From Pisolithus tinctorius (taxonomy: Eukaryota; Basidiomycota; Agaricomycetes; Boletales; Pisolithaceae): a stretch of 64,000 nt of DNA. Numbering within the stretch: position 1 is the stretch's first letter; each line of letters starts with the position of its first letter. A program made the position numbers and the translations under genes. The stretch spans positions 1,922,001-1,986,000 of the forward strand of contig JANFAH010000008.1 of the NCBI GenBank assembly GCA_024663395.1, written 5' to 3'. Positions 1-11,109 of this stretch are shown here, one piece after another. The notes under the pieces were generated by a model that saw only the letters and a list, made by a program, of their open reading frames with translations, was not told the DNA's origin and ran no database searches.

Positions 1-1412
1 CGGGTGGGGGAGATGGTTGCGGTACGCGCCATGAAGAATTCCCGACACACTCGACCAAACCAGGCTCTTCTGGAAGCAAGGGAACTGGGGTCGTAGGATC
101 GGACAGCCGAGACAAATTGTGCTTCTGAAGAATCCGCATGTAGAATCCAATCATAATATTGGCCCCATGGGATAGCTCCTTTTGAGAAATACGCGTCAAG
201 AGCTTCGGTAATCCTTCGACGATGGGCGCACTCGCGATTTTTTGTGAAAGTAAGTCGAGCTCCATTTCCAACACAGCCGGGTGCCTATTTAGTCGTAGCA
301 CGATGAGATCATGGCAGGCATGTTAAAAACATACGGACCTCCCGGTAAATCCGCTCGCCAATTCTCGCAATAAGTTGTTTTCGTCGATGTCGCGACGAAT
401 AGAGTCGAATGCCAGATCACGGAGCTCGTCAATGTTGAGCTGGATCGATATTTGTTAGACTTTTCCTAGGCTGAAAGGAAATGCTTGCAAACCTTAGTCG
501 CAAGACGGTACATTGACCTCGCTGAACACTCTGGCACCCGACTTGTGTTGCAATAAAACCTTCTAGATCCATGTGGTCCCGAAGACTTGAGCGGCGAAAA
601 CTCCACGGTGCCCATGTAGAGAAAGTGCAAGAGGCAATACCACCTAGCATTCGTTCAAGTATTGCACGCTACATTGCAGAGTTAGGTACGACGTACGTCC
701 GGAATGCAGCATCCTTGACAAAGATGTGGCAGCCTCCACCTAGTGCCTGAAGCATGCCGTTAGGTTGTATACTTGCAGATCCCTCGGAGGATAACCCGAT
801 TGAGTTTGCGACCTTCCGTTGGAGAAATTCATCATCTTTCTCCACATTCAACATAGTTGGCACGCAAGTGCCTGGGTCTTTGTTATCACTACCAGAACCT
901 GCCCTCACTTGGATATGTGTGGGAGACACGGTGGTATCCTCTGAACATCGTGGCACCAAGATTGGTATTTTAATAGCTGAAATCGATGCACTGACCAGTA
1001 TCGTCTTCGAGATCGCTGTCACTTTCGTATCCATACTCGGATAGTTCAATCCCGTCAAAAATCTCGTTGGTTGTTGCGATTTGCATCATGGCCGTACTCG
1101 CAGGGATCACATCCGAACTGAACACTGGTGAAAGGCGATGGGCACCTCGGAAGACATTATGATACCAGTGACAGGACAAAACTTACGATCAGCAAAGTAC
1201 TCTGAGCTGCTCTTGAGGACGGTGGTGTTGGCATTCAACAGACAAGGGCCGATTACCCTAGACTTTGATCTGCGGGAGAAGACATGAAAATGAACATCGT
1301 TGATGTCTTTAGCCAACAATAGTTTTCTGAGTAGTTCTTCCGTCCATAGTGGGGTGCGGGTACTTGAGTTGAAGGACGGGGACGACATCTGGGAAGTGGA
1401 GAAAATGGGCAA
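1..1412 (-). CDS. BTB/POZ-domain protein, 3' end beyond the window
   Basis: The N-terminus starts near 1412 and reads a BTB core: a DVHFHVFSRRSKSR stretch, then NANTTVLKSSSEYFAD, the usual A2/B region of fungal BTB proteins. After a GTAAGT...CAG intron (about 1113-1187) comes an acidic insert (YESDSDLEDD) typical of basidiomycete BTB genes. Further exons read FIVKDAAFRT and then, near 560-610, FLYMGTVEFSPLKS, the last helix-strand part of the fold. A helical tail with LEMELDLLSQKI continues to position 1, so the C-terminus is off the edge. BTB domains mediate dimerisation or Cullin-3 recruitment in general; no second domain is visible, so its target is unknown. Exon borders were read by eye. 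Confidence 0.75.
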
Positions 1413-1945
1413 AGCTTCGCATATCTCAGGCTGCCCTTATATCCCCCCCACTTCCACTTCTCGAACAAGCAGGCTTCCATGCTCGTTAATTCAATGCGTG
1501 TGAACCTTGCACCCTGGACAGACACATGTATCAGAGCGTCTAGATTACAGTTTACGTACGGTGTGTGCGTGTCATGACTGCATGACCGAGACCCACAAGC
1601 TCTAGAGCCGGACGAAGCAACTAGTTGAGTTCCAGCACGAGGCAGCAGATCGCGTACGCCTGGTGACAACAATGTGAAATGAGTCCGAAGCACGGAGGGC
1701 GGGACGATGTGGATTTACCTGGGGCAACAATGCAACTGAGTACCGTACCGCACGATGTTGCGATATGTGTATGGAAAGAAAAACCGGCAAGAGTGTTGTG
1801 GGACATGCAATGCCTTCGGACAGTGCCGCAATTGTAGGAGTGTTACGTTGGACCACAGCTACAAGGTCACGTGACGTGACCACTTGAATCACGTGCCGCC
1901 GAATACTTTCGCGTGACGTCGTTCGTTTGAGGGCCCAGCGGTGCG
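1413..1945. other. Divergent intergenic region between the BTB gene and the basic-protein gene
   Basis: About 530 bp separate two genes that point away from each other, so it should hold both promoters. A pair of CACGTGA/TCACGTG-type motifs lies near 1866-1896. No open frame here is convincing; antisense frames overlap the putative promoters and show no family signature. Confidence 0.4.
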
Positions 1946-3579
1946 ATGGCGACGACAACGCGTCCAGCGTTGAACATCCCAGTTGAAGAAAGCAAGGCGC
2001 AGCGCATTCAGAGGCAACAAGCCAGGTTCAGAGATCGAGGCGGGTGCGTGCTGCATGATTATACCTTACACATCCATTTGACTCTGACTTATGTAGCACA
2101 TTCGTACCGTCGGGCAAGAATCCGCTCGCAGACATCTTGCTTGCACGTGCCGTCACTGGAGAGTCGCCGTCCAAGGCTAAGAGTCTCCACTCCAAAACCG
2201 AACGCGTCCCGCCGACGGTGTCTCCAGTCCCCAGGCCTGCGGCCGTTTCTCCTGGTCGCAATTCCTCCATCGCATCACATCCAAAGGGTTCGGGCAGTCG
2301 GCTCGAGCGGCCTTTTTCAGAGAACCATAAATCCGTTGCAGGTGCGTTGTATTGTGTCTTCCCCCGTTGATCTTAATTTTCTCAAGCATTATAGAGAGCT
2401 CAAAAGCGGCCGACAGGGTGACAGAAAGCGTGCCCAAGAAGAAGGCCTCAAAGAGACGCAAAATCACTCATCCAGAAGGTTTGCTTTAGAAAACGTCTCT
2501 TTATTTTAACTTGACATTGTCCCGACATAGAGGCTGACGAAAATGAAAACGAGGAGTCTAAGCCACCACGGAAACGCAAAGCCCGTCCCAAGAAGTCAGC
2601 ACAGGGAAATGCTACGACGTCAAAGCGCAAAGCTCGCACTGCTGCAATGCCCGTCATTAAAGAGGATATTGTCGAGTCTGGTCAGTTAGTCCTACTCGTG
2701 CAAATTTTCGTTTCTTGAGTAAATTATGCAGAGGATGATCAAACTCTAATCGAGGCTCCCCGCAAGGTGGATGGTCGCGGAAAGAAGCGCAAACCAGTAG
2801 TCACTGAGGACGCACACGACACGGGTGACGATGACCATTCGAGTACAAGGAAACAAGCGTCACGCTCGCAAAAGGTCCGCGAAAAGTCGTCGAGAAGTAA
2901 GCGCGCACTGGAGAATACGTCGAAAGAGTCGGAAGGTATACTGTGTCTCTTGGTCGTGACCATTACATACCCACCACTGACCGTGTAGACGATGAGCTGG
3001 AGGTCATCCGCGAGTCAAGGACCAAGAAACGTCGGCCACCAGACGACGATGCTAGAGAGAAGAAGAGCGAGAAGGTCCCGAGGCCTACCGATAGCCGCGA
3101 GGCCGATATTGAAGTCAAGAAACCTAAAAAGGGGAAGACTGCCGTCCGTCATCAGGAGGATATCGCTGAACAACCTGTTGTTAAGAAGCCCAGCAAGAAG
3201 AGAGTTACCAAGGTCGACAACGTCGTTGGAGGCGAGTTAGATGATGACGTGCCTCGTCCTCGGAAACGGAAGAAAGCCATCCCCCACCAGGAAAACCAAG
3301 ACGACCGACCTCCGAAGGTCGAAGAGGTCGAGCCCAAACTGTATGCGATAGTTTTTCAGCGTCTGCCTGACGTTTCTGACGTTTCCAAGACGTAGCCTCC
3401 CGTCCTCCAAGCTAAAAGAGAACACCACACGAGCTCCAAGCACTGATCCGAAGGTCAAGCCTACTTCTCGGAAACCTTCTAAAGGCCCTCCGCCAGACCT
3501 GCTAGAACGAATAAGAGCCATCGCCAATAACCACAGACCTGTTGACGACGAACCGGACCCACTCGACTGCCTCTCCTAA
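1946..3579 (+). CDS. Lysine/arginine-rich, probably nuclear protein of unknown function (438 aa, 7 exons)
   Basis: The joined exons 1946-2043, 2097-2341, 2395-2478, 2531-2680, 2732-2935, 2989-3340 and 3396-3579 give 1317 nt, an exact multiple of three, ending in TAA. All six introns are 51-55 bp with GT...AG ends. The N-terminus (ESKAQRIQRQQARFRDRGG) runs into a short conserved-looking block (FVPSGKNPLADILLARAV). The middle is highly basic with many KKRK/RKRK clusters between acidic patches, as in nuclear scaffold or chromatin proteins. The C-terminus has PPPDLLERIRAIA and ends DPLDCLS. I recognise no named family, so a nuclear location is inferred from composition only. It is convergent with SET2, 181 bp away. 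Confidence 0.8.
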
Positions 3580-3760
3580 GTCGCCTTGCTATCATGAACG
3601 TTGTCCTCAGGAATTCCCGTTAGATCATTTATCCGGCGTCATTTCCGCACATCTCTCATGTATCTCCGCTATCGATGTATTAAACCATCTAAATGAGTGT
3701 TGAGCCGCACTAAAGGGATAGCTTTATCATAAATAATGTAGGTGCGAGTATAATCAATAG

Positions 3761-6700
3761 CTATACATGAATTCCATTCATCTCTTTCAGCGATTTAACG
3801 TTCGGGTCCCACCCTAGTTCTTCTGTGCGATGCCGAATTCTCGGGTCCAACGGCGGCTGCGGGGGATCAGGCGGCGTCATCGGGGTGACAGAATCTGGCG
3901 GTCGTTCTGAGACGCCCTCTACCGGCGACGGGTCGACCTCATCTGACGAGTGTTGTGCGTCCTCTGCCTCGTCCACTCCCATGTCGTCGTCCGAACCTAG
4001 ATCCATCGCTTGCTCGACGGTCATGGTCATTTCAACATCTCCGCTATCCTCGTGCGCATCTGCTGGGTCTAAGTTCATCGTTGGCGAAGTACCACTTTGG
4101 TCTGGCTGGGCATTACTGGATGAGGAAGATTTATGCTTCGATTTTTCGAGTTTCCTGAGGACCTTGGCAATGTACTCTTTTGCAAACTTCTTGATCTTCG
4201 CGGTCTTCTCGTCCGTGAGGGCATCCAAATTCCCTTCCTTGTAACTTGTCGACTTTTTCTCTTTCTCCGCGATGATATGCGTGAGCTGTTCACGGAACGC
4301 GAAAACTATCAGCCACCACGGAGGATCACGGACAGAAGAAAAAGTACTCGCCTCTTTAGCGTATTTCTTGAATTGGTCGTGGTCCAATTGCTTGGCATAT
4401 CTGGACATGCACTTCACTATGACGCCGCCGATGAGCTTCACAAGACGTTTCTCCCTGTGTGCCTCTTTCTCCTCCTTTGTGTGGTGCTTTCGAGAAGATT
4501 TTGTCTTCTTTCTGTGTTCGGCCTCAGGCATGGTTGGGAGAGCAGCAGCAGCGGCCGCGGCCGCGGCTACCCTGGCAGCTTCTGCCTCTGCGGCTGCTGT
4601 CGCAGCGGCTATGACAGCTGCAATGTCCTTCCGCTGCTCCGCCGCAACGTAGAGCGGCTTCTCGGGTGCCTGCGTCATCTTCACAGGTCGGGGTTCCGAG
4701 CAACTAGCAGACCGCGCAACAGGGCTGGCAATCTTGAATTCAATACCATCGCCTTCCCAGCGCGTCTTTTTGAGAGGCCGGGAGTCATCGTGAGAGTCGA
4801 TGACGATGATCGTAGGACCGTCGTCGTTTTCTTCCTCACCGTTCTGTAGGAGACGAAGGTCATAATTATCACGAAGATACTGCCGCACGGGACGAGGTAC
4901 ATACTGCCTTTAGGCGTTTCGGTATTCGATATGCAACTTCGAGGGAATCCCAGTATTCGAGAAGCTGTATGCATGGTGAGGTTCCGTCTCAGACAGGAAG
5001 GGATCACAACTCACCTTGGTTGCCAAGCCTTTCATGGTCTCATTCTCAGATCCCTGGCACGCTTGCACTGGTACCAGAATCTTTGAATCTTCCACTTTGT
5101 TCCGCTGAATCAGAGGCCATTTTGCCATAACTTCAAGCGCCTACAGAGAGATTTCAACACAATCTGTTCATCGGGGAGAAGAAAAGATACGCACGGCGAT
5201 CGAGATGTCGATATCCGTTGCGTAGTCTGTAAGAATGTTGTTCATCACGCTGAAGCCACGTAAGCGCATGATCTGGCGCATGGCAGCTTCGTTATCTGTA
5301 ATCTTTACGTGCGGCCGGTGAGTAAGCTGACGGAATATGCGATCGATGATCCAAAGCACCTTGATACGTGTTAAAAGCTTCAATAGAACCTTCCTGCTCT
5401 GCGTCTGACGCATGGCCTGTACAACTTTGGGTACGTCCTTCTCCACTAGAGGTTTGACTTCGGGCTGAAGGATATTAGTCAGACGACGGTAGTATAGAGC
5501 GAGGTGCACTTACAAGGTAGTCCTCATCGAGTTTCTTGCTCTTCCGCTTCTTGCTGCCTTTAAGCCCAAGCTTCTCAACCTCATCAGTGATACCAAGCGC
5601 TGAAAGCGGAAAGGTGAGTGGCTGAACTCCAACGAGAAACATCTGGCTTACCGTCCAAATAGAGGTCATCCATGGCTGCGATATCAGTCTGTGTCTTGCC
5701 ACCGAGGTAGCCGACGCAATTGGGTTCCCCGCAATAACACGGTTGTGCATCATGTCTGCAAGGATACATCAGCGATCCGCAGACACTTGACGAGACACGC
5801 ATATACCCATAACGGTCCACGTTGTAGTTGAAGGTCAGTTCTTCATCCTTCTGGATAAAACGTTTTGCGAATATGCCCATCCGCACAAGTTTACCAACCG
5901 TCCACTTTGCGACATAGCAGTTAGGACTGCAACTATGGTTAGCAAAGCGGCCGATACCCCCTCGCTTTGTTGCATCAATGTACTGAGAGCAGTAAACCGA
6001 ATTAGGGGGCGTGGGATAGGCAAAAGAAGCTAAGTTTTCCCCTCACCTCGTCCTTCTGCAGCATCATGAAGTAGAAGTGTCGAATACCTTCTTCCGCATA
6101 CTCCCGCATTCGTTTCTTGAATGACGGATGACTGACCACATCGCCAACATATTCATATATAAACGTATCCCTGAAAAAACGTGGTATCAGTCGTCAGCCT
6201 GGCGACTTGATTGTATAACTAGCGCACTTGGGTATGTCAGCGGCGGCACGAAGCCCGTAGCCCTTCTTCTCCGTTAAGACGATTTCCATCCGGGCATATT
6301 CTTTGCGTTGGAACCTGAGGAGCACAGTTGTGGTTAGCAATGGGAGATTGCTAGATACCACACGCAAAGAAAGCCTACCGTTGGTTTTGACAATATGAAC
6401 GACACCGACAGTCCTCCGGGAGACACTCTACCTGCGTGAGCCGATTGATGCAGTCCGAGTCATGCCCACATGCATCGGATGGGTCACCTACACCTGCAAG
6501 CCCGCAACCCCCGAGTACAACAACGTACTAGTCATTACATAGGATACCAGTTGAAAACCGCCCGACTGACCAGGTTCGTATTGACAGTCGCAAGTCATGC
6601 CCTCAAGGGCCTCCCTGGATCGCCCAAGAGTAGAGTACTGGTAGTGGTTGTCACCAATTTCGATAAAGGTAGTCCGTGCCTCCTCCTCTGCGAGCGGAAG

Positions 6701-6940
6701 ATCGCCTATGAGCTGTGGTCCGGTACGTCTGTGCCTATTGTTGGGTGCTGGAGTACTTGTCTCCGAAGACTCCCGCTTGGGAGGCGGGGACGACTCAGGC
6801 TTTACAGGTTCGGACGGTGTCTCAGGTGGCAACTGGGCATCTTGTTCTTCGGGCTTGGTGATCTCTTCTTGCTTGACGTCTTCCGGCTTGAGAGCAGTAG
6901 CTGAGGGAGGGCTCTGACTCCGAGACCGAGATTTGGACAT
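3761..6940 (-). CDS. SET2: Histone H3 lysine-36 methyltransferase SET2
   Basis: Reads from [12 protein letters not shown] (ATG at 6940) through an AWS zinc region ([22 protein letters not shown], about 6330-6620), a SET domain with the catalytic [12 protein letters not shown] signature (about 5920-5980), and a post-SET motif [14 protein letters not shown] (about 5700-5750). Next is a conserved helical middle ([25 protein letters not shown] read across exons), and last an SRI domain (about 4100-4470) that in this family binds the phosphorylated RNA polymerase II tail. SET2 deposits H3K36 methylation during elongation. About ten short introns interrupt it. Near 4880-4904 the frame only continues if a 25-nt GT...AG stretch is removed or a frameshift is assumed. 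The first exon is the left breakpoint of the tandem array, since units 2-4 keep only its first codons. Confidence 0.9.
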
Positions 6941-7197
6941 TGTGGCAGAAGGGAAAAATGTGAGCAAGCAACACGTTCGCAGTCGCAGCGCCCTGGCCGA
7001 TGGGCCCTAACCGAAATGACTATGGTAGCAATCTGTACAGCGTCGTAGGGCGAGCTGCACCGAGCCTAGATGACGGCCTTCAGTATAGAATAATTAGATG
7101 AATAGATTGATGTGGGGGCTGACCTTACAACCTGTTGTGGATTCAAAATCCTCTGAAGTGTGGCAGTTTTGTCACTTTGCCTGTGTCAGTGCGGCAA
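6941..7197. promoter_or_regulatory. Bidirectional promoter region of SET2 and RPA49
   Basis: The 257 bp lie between the start codons of SET2 (-) and RPA49 (+). It is the only copy in the array that drives two complete genes. In units 2-4 the block is retained, but about 40 bp next to the RPA49 start are missing (compare 7140-7205 with 36350-36390, 49870-49910 and 63310-63350). No clear TATA box was seen. Confidence 0.5.
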
Positions 7198-8887
7198 ATG
7201 GCCCCCACTTCAGTTTCAAAAAAGCGTGAGCGCAGTGAAGCTGGAGACGACGCAAAGGCCTCCTTTGTGCTGTCCACCCAGTCTAAATCGCAACTGGGCC
7301 CTGTTCTCGGTGGGTTCCCTGACCTTGTTGATGATAGTTCAAGGAAAGCCTGATCAACTCCTGACTACCGTCTCAACCCAGCTAATTTCCCCTCCGTCAA
7401 ACCCTCAAAATCAACCACATTCAGTTGCTACCAGACTGGGGGCAATGCGAAAGCTGTAGGAGACGCGGACGACGCCGAGTTCGTTGATTTGCCCACTCTC
7501 ATTGCTGGGGAAACCGACTCCGTCGACTTCCACTCGGCCAACCAGGCCACAGGATGTCGGTGCGCCTTTCTCTCAGCTAATATTCTATCCGACCTTTCTG
7601 ACACCACTTACCTGCCTTCTTACAGGTACTTGGTCGGCGTGCACGACAAGAAAACTAGCAAAACCACTATCCGTCCGGCACCTCTCCACATCCTTACACG
7701 CGATGTTAAGGCTCTTAAAGGCCAAGAACCTATAGCTGTCTCAGTGCTCCAGCGGCTGGAAGCTCGTGCTGCACTGGGTGAGTCGTTTGGTACCAAAAAG
7801 GCCAAACTGGCCATCAAGGCACAGGAGAGGAATAAGGTCGATGTTTCTGCCATGGAAACTGTGGTAGATCATCTGCAGGAGAGCATACAAAAGAGCACTC
7901 AGGCACTGCCGTCCAAAGGTTCGCTTTTCCGTTCTCTCTATATCGCTTCAACCTAATTAGGAGGGTCATCAGAGGAGGCTCAGGCTACGGCTGATAGCAC
8001 GCGTTTGGTTCCTCCTTATAATGCGGAAGCTACTGTCCCTAGCGAAGTTTATCCCCTCCACAATATAATCCCTGAGACAGAATGGAAAACGCTATCCGAA
8101 GCTCCGTTCTTGGTTGTTGGACAAAACCAACGAATACCGCTCCTTCCGTTTCAAAGATCCAAATGGATTAATCAGCATTTGCATTCAATTTGCGACTCTT
8201 CATCTCCCAGCAAAACCAACATGTACGTCTTCTGCGTATTTAAAGGTGGCCTACTGACTTTCTGTACAGCAAGATTCTTCAGTACATCGCGTATATGATG
8301 CTGTTCCGGCAATTGGCCATCCAAAGCAACCTTGGAAAAGTTTCTCTGCAAGAGAAGTTAACCTCTATGCCGTCCGTTGTTGCAGACGGTCTGTTGTCTC
8401 GATTCACGGAGAGTGCAAGGACGTCTTCCAAGTCAGTGCTTCCCTCCCTTCCTACGTACCGGAGAAGCTGACACATTATGGTTATGGTCGAATAGGTCAC
8501 AATTCACGTCTCAGAAAGAGACGCTGCTGCTAACACACATGTTCGCACTGTGCCTGCGTGTTGATGATTACGCAACGAATACTGAAATAATAGCCAAAGA
8601 TCTGAGTCAGTCGACACAGTCGTAAGTGAGATGTAACTTGCGCCAAGCATCCCCTAATCTTGCTTCTTGGATAGCATTAATACGCTCTTCAAGTCAATGG
8701 GTATGTTCTTACGGTCTTCCCAGTGGACATTACATATTGACGTGTTGTAGGATGCCAGATCACTAAGCTCACTGTTGCGGACCTGAAAAGGTTTGGCCTT
8801 CCCGACAGTGCTGCAGAGACGAAGCACGCATTACTCAAGGTTCCGCTGGAGTTCCCAAAGCCGCGTGGTAAACGTCGACATGGATAG
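7198..8887 (+). CDS. RPA49: RNA polymerase I subunit RPA49, intact copy
   Basis: Exons 7198-7309, 7382-7559, 7626-7918, 7961-8222, 8270-8431, 8496-8621, 8675-8700 and 8751-8887 join to 1296 nt (431 aa) with every junction in phase and GT...AG introns. The protein has the RPA49 order: N-terminal dimerisation barrel (GPVLANFPSVKPSK, AGETDSVDFHSANQATG, YLVGVHDKKTSKTTIRPAP), linker (VKALKGQEPIAVSVLQRLEARAALGESFGTKKAK split over the central exon), then the tandem winged-helix part (ILQYIAYMMLFRQLA, LLLTHMFALCLRVDDY, LKVPLEFPKPRGKRR at the end). RPA49 forms a TFIIF-like heterodimer with RPA34 in RNA polymerase I. It is divergent from SET2. It is the only copy in the window with a start codon and all splice sites. 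Confidence 0.9.
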
Positions 8888-9119
8888 GAACGACGATAGG
8901 AAATTGAACACACGTATTGGTTCTTGTGCATTACTTCAGTGCCCTCACCATCTTCGATTCCCTTCATATAAACACAGGGTTTCTGAATGGAAACTCGATG
9001 TCAAATGTACAGGTAAATACTACATAAAAATATACAAGTCATTCCGGATCCTTCAACCATGCCTCCCATCTTTAATCCTTCGATACCCGAGTAACAACCT
9101 CTGCGACATGTTTTTGCGA
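8888..9119. other. Short spacer between RPA49 and the dehydrogenase pseudogene
   Basis: Convergent 3' ends; contains TATAAACACAGGG-type AT-rich text but no recognisable gene. The same spacer is present in units 2 (38042-38269) and 3 (51583-51829). Confidence 0.4.
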
Positions 9120-10571
9120 TTCTAAGTATACGCATCTGTGGCCTGTTGGAAAGAGAAGACTTTCAACGACAGGGTGGGGGTTACGAGCTGTGAAGTAATA
9201 CCGACAATAAACCTGTACTGTAAAATTTTACAGAAGCGCCCAATCAGTTTTTCGTCAAGCGATTCATATCCTCGAATCTTCACGTGGGGTGAGTGGATGT
9301 CAACGCAATAGGACAGACTGAATTTACTGCATAACGGAACCCACAAAAATCCCGTGAAACGTGATAGCAATTTAGATGACAGTATTTACCGGAATCTCTT
9401 GTTTACCCTTGAACGTGTTGGTGCCTGTTGGTCCACCCACACTCGCGAACGTACCTGGGATACGAAGCTTATAATGTGAACACACCCGGAGTCCTTAACA
9501 CCCCCACTAGACTGCTGAAGTGTATTTGATCCGCCCGTGATCCCCCTGCCTCCGGTGTGCAAAGCAGGAGCCCTCGATTATCTGCCAATGTTGAAAAAAA
9601 TCTAGATCAGACGCACAATCTCCTCATCCCAGTTAGGCATCTTCTTGCAGTTGATTCGATGCTACGCACCCAATTTCCTCGCTATCTCCAACTTCTCGTC
9701 CGAGGAAAATGTCACGATTACATTTGCACCTGACGCAAGAGCTATCTGAGCAGCAAAGCTTTGTTACAACCAACCGTATCGATGTGTTAACCGCAAGAAT
9801 TTTGAATGCGCGCACGTCGACACACCGCCTGTTCCGAAGAGCAAGAACATAGTCTCCGCGTTTCATGCTTTCAGAGGCCGTGGCCTATAAGCGCGTTATA
9901 CGCCGTCAGCGTCGCACACCTGTTACACGCTACTCAAACCTAATCGCACGGCTAGAAACGGTGTGAGACTTACGGTAGGGTCGAAGCCTCTTCGTAGGAC
10001 AAGAGGTCTGGAATACGGATAATAGACTGGCCAGAGATTCAGCGACGACGCATGGCCTGGGGGCGCAAAAGTAGGAACATTGATGTATTTCCTCCGGACG
10101 CCATCAGCGTCCCCACCGAGGGCATTGGCCTTGATTGCCTTCGCCAGATCTCCACAAACGTGCTCCAGTACACCTTCGCCGCCGCAGTACAGAACCAAAT
10201 CATTCGCCATGCTGGAATTCCCCGCACCTTCAAATGAGGAACGGCGGATAGTGCAAGATGGCACACGCACCATCCATATCTGGGTTGATCCATAAGCTAA
10301 TCACGGCACTACGCGAACAGAGGTTCAGTAGCATGTCAACACGCGAAAGTGAGTTACTTGCCTGGAGGGATACGGCGTGAATCTCGATTGTAACCTCACT
10401 TGCTCACGAAGGCGATATGGAAGCTGGCACAAGCTTCAAGTTCAGAGGCTTGTTACTTTGTCGAAGTAGTACACGTCCTTCGTATACATGAACCCACCAT
10501 CAAAGCTCCTGGCAAGAAAACTCACTGGAGATCGATATCCATGAAGCATCTGAGCTAACTTAACTGGCATG
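9120..10571 (-). pseudogene. Medium-chain (zinc-type) alcohol dehydrogenase, decayed, unit 1
   Basis: Pieces of the MDR fold are readable in order on the minus strand. There is a start near 10571; a GroES-like part with VLEHVCGDL and GGDADGVRRKYINVP (10039-10200); and a nucleotide-binding part with IALASGANVIVTFSSDEKLE, then NWDEEIVRLI and VHIISFVSQ (9480-9760). The end reads VFSFQQATDAY (about 9125-9160), as in fungal NADP-dependent alcohol dehydrogenases. The parts lie in different frames with stops between them, and the catalytic N-terminal region is hardly recognisable. No single open frame exceeds 120 codons. A few introns are likely, but introns alone cannot remove the stops, for example the one after KLGA. 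Confidence 0.7.
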
Positions 10572-11109
10572 GTCACCGTCCGCTGTTTCCTGCCTTGCAC
10601 TGATCACATATTTATACGGCTTGTTGAGTATGATGAAGGACATAAATGCATCATGCGTCGACGGTACTCAGTATATAGATAAGTGTCCGATTGCGCCTGT
10701 GGGAGGATTGTCATAACGTCAATGGTAATTACACCTGACAATTGCTGAGCTCAGAAGGCCATTTCGAGAGTGGGGGAAGCTATTAGACGTGAAATATTTG
10801 GTCGATCTGAGATACCCTCGAGGTGCTTCAAGCTGCTGCGGCTAGTGCTCCTATAGGAGTGGAAGTGCCTCCGCCAGGATGTAAAATTGGTAGCTCGGAT
10901 ATGAAGGTACGAGTTCTTGCTTCCTCGAGTGGCAATCACCTAGCTGGCATGATGGAGCAGGTGCGTCACTGCTGGCACGTGTCAGCTGTGCTAGTCGGTC
11001 CTCGTGGCGGTCTGCACATCCACAGCCCTTCAAGCTACTCTGTCCTCGTTGACACTCACTCTCCAATCCAATCGAACTCGCAAACCTCATACGAATTACC
11101 CATTTCTCA
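10572..11109 (+). promoter_or_regulatory. NLR upstream region with conserved E-box, unit 1
   Basis: The 540 bp between the dehydrogenase remnant and the NLR start contain CACGTG at 10976-10981, 134 bp before the ATG, inside a block (GCTGGCACGTGTCAGCTGTG) kept in all three units. No gene is seen. Confidence 0.4.

Noticed and set aside
1602..1958. 118-codon minus-strand frame between the BTB gene and the basic-protein gene
   Set aside because: No motif, overlaps two promoters, and composition is that of non-coding DNA.
4133..4849. 238-codon plus-strand frame inside SET2
   Set aside because: Antisense of the SRI-containing exon; no independent signature.
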